A stretch of DNA of 64,000 bases, taken from contig NW_005196020.1 in assembly GCF_000372725.1 (NCBI RefSeq), forward strand, positions 180,521 through 244,520, in the 5' to 3' direction. Source of the DNA: Emiliania huxleyi CCMP1516 (taxonomy: Eukaryota > Haptophyta > Isochrysidales > Noelaerhabdaceae). The translations under genes were made by a program, and so were the position numbers. Below are positions 59,530 through 64,000 of this stretch, in pieces; position 1 is the stretch's first letter; each line of letters opens with the position of its first letter. The notes beneath the pieces are model-generated. The model saw only the letters and a program-made list of their open reading frames with translations, did no database searches and had not been told where the DNA came from.

Positions 59530-60226
59530 TCAGGGTTGACGCTGTGCCACAAGCAACCGCATGTCGAAGCCCGCCTCCTCGGCCACCATCGATTTGAGCG
59601 GAACAATGCGTGAGGGCCCGGTGCCAGCCTCGCTCCGCGAACAGGACACCCAGCGCTGGCACAGCTCCTCCGAAGGGGCGTGCACGGTGTGCACCTCGAG
59701 GCTGAAGCTCAGCTCCTCCGGCGCGAGTGGCGTGAGTTGCTGCTCGCAGACGCAAACCCGCACGAGGAAGCCGCGCAGCTGCTCCAGGAGCTTGTGCACG
59801 CCGGAAATCGCAGCGGGCGCTCCACTCAGCTCGAGGACAAACGTCTCGAGCACATTCGGTACCACGAGCACATCCGACGGAGCGGCGGAAGATTGCGCGA
59901 GTGGTGCGCCCAGGACAAGGATGGCCAGCCTCTCTGCCTCTCCACGGCGCAGGAGATCGGCAAGGTCGCGCACGGCACCATCGATGTAGGCGCAAAGCTC
60001 TGGGTGCCGCGACCTGAGTGCGAAATTATCCGGGCCCTGAGAGGCATGGGGGCGCTGGGATATAATGTGTTGGCGGGGACAGCACTCGCCTGCGCACCGC
60101 GACACCGAGGTGGCGGCGGGCTTCAAAGGTCTCCTCGGGGTAGACCTTGCGAGCGAAGAGCACCTGGTGGATGAGCACTTGCACAAAATCGAGCAGCGTT
60201 TGCTGCACCTCGGCGCTCGAGGCCAT
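59530..60226 (-). CDS. MAD2L2: REV7/MAD2L2-like HORMA-domain protein
   Basis: Two exons, 60226-60090 and 60013-59530, join in frame to 206 residues; human REV7 has 211. The intron starts GCGAGT (GC-AG) and is 76 bases. The protein begins MASSAEVQQTLLDFVQVLIH and continues LFARKVYPEETFEARR, RHPELCAYIDGAVRDLADLL, FVLELSGAPAAI, SFSLEVHTVHAPSEELCQRW and RIVPLKSMV, matching REV7 positions such as LYVREVYP, CHPELNQYI, FEITQPP, VLVHTREA and RLIPLKTM. REV7 bridges REV1 and the REV3 polymerase in translesion synthesis and is part of shieldin-type complexes in animals. It is convergent with the Obg gene, 256 bases apart. Confidence 0.92.
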
Positions 60227-60431
60227 ACACGGGCGGCGGTGTGCTCTACTGCTCTTCTGCTCAGCCACAAAGAAGGGTCCCGCACTTTCTTTCAGACTTT
60301 TCAGAATTCTCATCCGGGCAAGTTTCGCGCGTCCCCACGATGGTGGCTGCCCTTGGCGGCTGCCACCGTGGGAGCCGACCTGGAGATCCTCAGCGGCTGC
60401 AGCCGCCCGCGGCCGCTGCCGAAGGCACCAG

Positions 60432-61510
60432 TCGCACGGACTTCAGCTCGGTACAAAGTCCAAGCGGTGCATGTGGGCCCCCGACCCGCGCTCGCTCGAC
60501 GCGGTGCGCGACCGCACGGATGTCAAGGGCACGCCGGACTCCGCAGACGGCGTCCTTCGCGGTATTCGCGTGCTCGGGGCGTACCTCGGGGACAAGGCGT
60601 GGTGCCGTGACAAACTCGTCAAGCGCGTCCGCAAGGCGCTGGAGCCGCTCTCGGGCATCATGGCGCTGCGCGACACCAAAACGATCCACACCGCGCAGCA
60701 GCTCGCCCAGGTGCTCCTCCGCTTCTGCAGCAACACCACGCTCACCTTCTTCCTTCGCACTATGCCGCCGTCGGTAACCCAGGACGCCGCGCGCGAGCAC
60801 GACCGCCTGATGGAGGAGGCGCTCTACACCCTCGTGGGTGGCGCGCGGGTCGGACGCAACAGCCCACGGTGGCGGGTCGCTGTTCAGCAGGCCCGACTTC
60901 CGGTCAGGATGGGCGGTATGGGCCTGACCAGTGCCATGGACATCCGTGAGGCAGCGTGGGTCGGCACGTGGGCCCTCGTCACGCGGCCGATACGCGAGCT
61001 GCACGAGCCATTCCGCGACCTCGATGTGGCCCTCGCGCCGGGAGAGCGCTTCGACGAGCTTCGGGAGGCTCACAAACGCCTCCGCGCCGTTCGCGACGCG
61101 GTCGGCAAGACGTGGCGCGAGTGGGACGGGCGCACGCTATACCAAGACGTCGTCGGGCCCTTCCAGGAGACCAAGGCGGTGGGACGGCGCCGCTACCACC
61201 CGCCCAAGCTTACGCCGGCGGCGGAGCTGCTCGATCTTTCGGAGTTCTCGTCTACCAGCGAGTTCTTACAGCAGGCGCAGCGGCGGTACACCGTCGGCGT
61301 ACACCATCGCAACTGGCTCGCCCTCGCCGACGCCTTCGTCAGCGAGGCATCCCGGCAGGGCGGCCGCTACAAGACTGGCAGGTGCAAGAACCACAAGTGC
61401 TGGCGCGAGGCGATTCGGTTCGTCGCAGTCAGCCAGGAGGGGGCTGGCGCCTGGGCCGCACCGTCCAGCACAGGCTTCTCGCCCGCGTGCGCTCCCCGCG
61501 TCGCGCATTT
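60432..61510 (+). mobile_element. Non-LTR retrotransposon-type ORF fragment
   Basis: About 360 codons in one open frame resemble the region after the reverse-transcriptase fingers in algal and oomycete LINE-like polyproteins: KRCMWAPDP, GIRVLGAYLGDKAWC, LRFCSNTTLTFFLRTMPPSV, LPVRMGGMGLTSAMDIREAA, WVGTWALVTRP and, near the end, EGAGAW. The catalytic reverse-transcriptase motifs and the N-terminal part are absent, so it is a 5'-truncated or internal piece. It starts about 200 bases from the REV7 start codon and ends where the next gene's frame takes over. No poly-A tail or target duplication was recognised. The continuous frame suggests it is fairly young or constrained. Confidence 0.6.
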
Positions 61511-61531
61511 CACGCATGTGCGGCCAGCGCA

Positions 61532-62960
61532 TGCGGGCAACGGACGGCACAGAGGGGCGAGTTGTGCAGGCGGCGGACCCGCACAGGTGCCGGCTGCAGC
61601 TGAGCGATTATCGCCTCTCGACGCGATCATACCGGCCCGAGGACCTCCGGGCGACTGCCTTTGATCCCCAAGATATCATCCTGAACGGCGCGCCGGCAGA
61701 CCTGCACGGAGAAGTCGTGCGCGTGTGGTGGCAGGACGAGGACCGGGGCGGCAGTTGGTTCACCGCCGTGCTGGGGCCGCCGCGGGTGCATCGCCAGCAC
61801 GGTTGGTTCCTGCTCTCGTACGAGGACGACGGAGAAGAGGAGGAGATTTACATCGGCGTGGGGCCCAATGGGAGGTGCCTCGTCTTTCGCACCGACGGGG
61901 AGGAGCGAGAGCCGTCTCGAGCACCAGCGGGTGTGTGAAACTATCTCAGCGGGACCCTCCAATGCTAGGAGCTGCGGCTGGGGAGGGACGTCGAGCTGGC
62001 CGACGAGCTGCTCGCCAATGCCGTTCGGCTCTTGTATCACGAGGCGTCTGCCAAGGCTCCGCTGAGCTCCGCGCTCTCCAGCGCGCGCGGCGAGATTGCG
62101 GATCTGCGCAAACAGCTGGCGGCTTCGCAACGACAGCTCGCCGAGCACGGCCTCGTGAGCGCCGCGGCACCTGCCGCAGACGCGACGCGCAGAGGTGGGA
62201 CACAGGAGGGCGGGCCGCACGAAGTGGAGGAGCTCGATGGCTACCTGATCGAGTCGCAGTCGGCGCCGCCGAGGTCTTGCGGCGCCGCCCGCGCGGATTC
62301 GGATCCTGGCGCGTCGGGGTCCGAGCGCGAGCAGGCAACCACGATGCGCAGCCTGATTCTGGCCGCTCTCAAAGCCGGCCACACTGTGCGTGACGACATC
62401 TACGCCTTCATCGAGGCCTCCCCCGCCGCAGCGTCGTACGGCAATTTGCGGAAGAGCGTTGTCACCGCTTTGGGCCGCGAAAAGATTCGAACGACCCCGC
62501 TGTGGACGCAGATCGGCTCGACCAACGTCTACCGCATCGGAGAGGCGGCCGACGGCGCTGCGGCCGGGCATGACGTTCTCAAAGGTGGCTCTGACGCGGT
62601 GCCGGTGCTGGCAAAGGAGGACGACGAGGCTGGCGAGGTCTGGCAGGCGAGAGGACACAAGTTTGTCGGCAGGAAGGTCGTGCGGTCTTTCGAGGGAGCT
62701 GCGGTGCACGGCAAAATCACGCTATGGCTGCCGGCCACCGACGAGGATGCTGCCCTCTTCCACTGCGTGCACGAGGACGGTGACGAGGAGGATCTGGAGG
62801 AGTGCGAGGCGGAGCAGGCCATCGCGGCGCATGTCGAAGAGGTCGTGAAGCGCCAGGCCGCTTACGCGGCGAAGCGTCAGAAAGTGGTGGGGGGGCGACG
62901 GACTCTGCCGCCTGCTCCGCAGGACAGCTCGGAGCAGCAGCAGCCGCAGCAGCAGCAGCC

Positions 62961-63031
<71 letters not shown>

Positions 63032-63051
63032 CGTGTCCTGATGCGGACTGA
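61532..63051 (+). CDS. Tudor-like / winged-helix / polyGln nuclear protein
   Basis: The first part, from the Met at 61532, contains HGEVVRVWWQDEDRGGSWFT, then FLLSYEDDGEEEEIYIG, a Tudor/Agenet-like barrel. The second part, open from 61969, has a coiled coil (SARGEIADLRKQLAASQRQL), a winged-helix-like segment (LILAALKAGHTVRDDIYAFI to STNVYRIGE) and a second Tudor-like unit (GRKVVRSFEGAAVHGKITLW to CVHEDGDEEDLEE), ending in Gln repeats. A phase-0 intron from GTGGGG at 61858 to CTAG at 61968 would join them; if it is not used there are two genes. Tudor-like and linker-histone-like modules together suggest a chromatin reader. The first Met is uncertain because the frame is open upstream into the retrotransposon fragment. 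Confidence 0.55.
62932..63030 (+). repeat. CAG array coding polyGln
   Basis: About 33 CAG codons, interrupted twice by CCG and once by CAA, coding a long Gln run just before the C-terminus of the Tudor-like protein. Such arrays vary in length between individuals. Confidence 0.97.
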
Positions 63052-64000
63052 GACCTCGACATCTCGAACGCGCTGCGCAGCGTGACCCCTTCTCGCTTCT
63101 GGGATCTTGCCCGTTTCTGCGGAGAGAAGATTTCTCAGGGCGGTCCGGCGGGGTTACGTGCAAGAGCTAGAGACCAGTCAACGGAGAGCTCAGAGAGACA
63201 GAGAGGTCCGCGCGCCGCGCGGAGGCCGGAGAGCGCGGAGGCGGGGGCGCGCGGGGAGAAGAGGCACGCACAGACGACGCCCCCGCTCGCACGCGGGGCT
63301 TTTTAGTTTTTTGATGGTGGTCCTTGGGCCGTCCCGTTTTGATCTCTCGGTCTGTGCACTGTGAGCGGCGCCCGCCCGCCGCCTCTGAGGGGGTCGGCCC
63401 CCCTAGTCTGAAAACAAAAACAAGCTCGAAAACTCCAAAACAGCCAAAATCAGCCTGCGAGAGAGGCACTGCCCGCGCCGCTCCCGCTGACCTCATGTGT
63501 GGCCCACGTGTGGCGGGGATGTGTGCCGACACCAATACTGATCTAAACCCTGGAAACCCTTGTTCAAAGCCGACCCTAATCGCCATCCTTCCTGCTCTCA
63601 CCTGATGCTGCTGCCCCGCACCGCCTCCTTGGGCCCCCTTGGGCGTATTTTCTACTCCCACGGTGGGGTCCCCGGGGCCCCCGCGCCCCGGGCCCCTCTT
63701 GTTTTCTGTTTTCTGTTTTTCAAAACGCCCGCCCGCCCGCCACCCCGAGGCGGCTCGGCCCCCCACAGTGCACAGACCGGCGAGAGATCAAAACGGGAAA
63801 TAAATAAATAAAAACGGTCAAACTCTGAGACGAGATATGGGATTTAGGTGGACATGATTGTGTGTCCCCGCGCGCCCTGCACCCCACGGTCTTGTGGTGT
63901 GAGGGATCTTCAATCCGTCCCCTCACTGACTGATCAAAACGGGACGGCCTTGGACACAATAAATTTATAGTGCATGATCAAGTGCATGATCGCTCTCGAG
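63052..64000. other. Repeat-rich terminal region without genes
   Basis: Apart from the inverted repeats listed separately, the stretch holds poly-T/poly-A runs (63298-63312, 63408-63425, 63700-63722) and a CCCGCC run. No protein-like frame. Confidence 0.5.
63327..63953. repeat. Inverted repeats bounding about 600 bp (MITE-like)
   Basis: GGCCGTCCCGTTTTGATC at 63327-63344 is the exact reverse complement of 63932-63949. A third, inner copy in the reverse orientation at about 63763-63797 extends further (GATCTCTCG and GTCTGTGCACTGTG also match, with two extra bases). The arrangement suggests a small non-autonomous DNA element or nested copies of one. Confidence 0.75.

Overview
The window looks like nuclear DNA of a unicellular, flagellated, GC-rich alga, most likely a haptophyte (a pelagophyte-like alga is the main alternative). 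The evidence is spliced protein genes with very short introns (about 60-320 nt), many of them GC-AG rather than GT-AG; metazoan-like secreted domains (MAM) beside plant-like ones (AP2, a HAC-type p300/CBP acetyltransferase); a rotatin-like basal-body protein; algal Ser/Pro-rich repeats; and no bacterial operons. Gene calls rest on reading the sequence, not on database searches.

Layout. 1-4.0 kb: GGC-triplet low-complexity DNA, a 32-bp hairpin and a dispersed repeat. 4.0-8.2 kb (+): a nine-exon uncharacterised membrane protein running in frame into a MAM-domain protein. 8.6-17.0 kb (-): rotatin (RTTN). 18.0-29.5 kb: a histone locus. H4 (+) lies divergent from the first half of H3 (-, codons for residues 1-55). 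The second half of H3 (residues 56-135), with its own histone-type 3' stem-loop, lies 9 kb away, and the two halves are separated by a 9-kb segment bordered by an 11-bp direct repeat. That segment carries an F-box/RCC1 gene, MOZART1, a zinc-finger/S4 gene and an ORF that has become fused in frame to the H3 tail. 30-36.7 kb: a Tudor-like gene, an ankyrin-gene remnant, an MFSD5-type transporter and a calcineurin-like phosphoesterase. 37.2-42.9 kb (-): p300/CBP-type histone acetyltransferase. 45-48.5 kb (+): bifunctional fucokinase/GDP-fucose pyrophosphorylase. 49-53.4 kb (+): a TPR-like protein, an AP2 transcription factor and an ankyrin/F-box protein. 54.5-57.5 kb (-): a Ser/Pro-rich gene built by exon and block duplication. 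57.7-63.1 kb: Obg GTPase, REV7/MAD2L2, a non-LTR retrotransposon fragment and a Tudor-like/polyQ protein. 63.3-64 kb: inverted repeats.

Functional themes are chromatin (H3, H4, p300/CBP, Tudor-like readers), microtubule organisation (RTTN, MOZART1), ubiquitin ligases (two F-box proteins), glycan precursor supply (fucose salvage) and DNA damage tolerance (REV7). The genes are independent units. The strongest candidate for something new is the split histone H3 locus: both halves keep histone-specific regulatory signals, and the promoter-proximal half now heads a long in-frame chimera.
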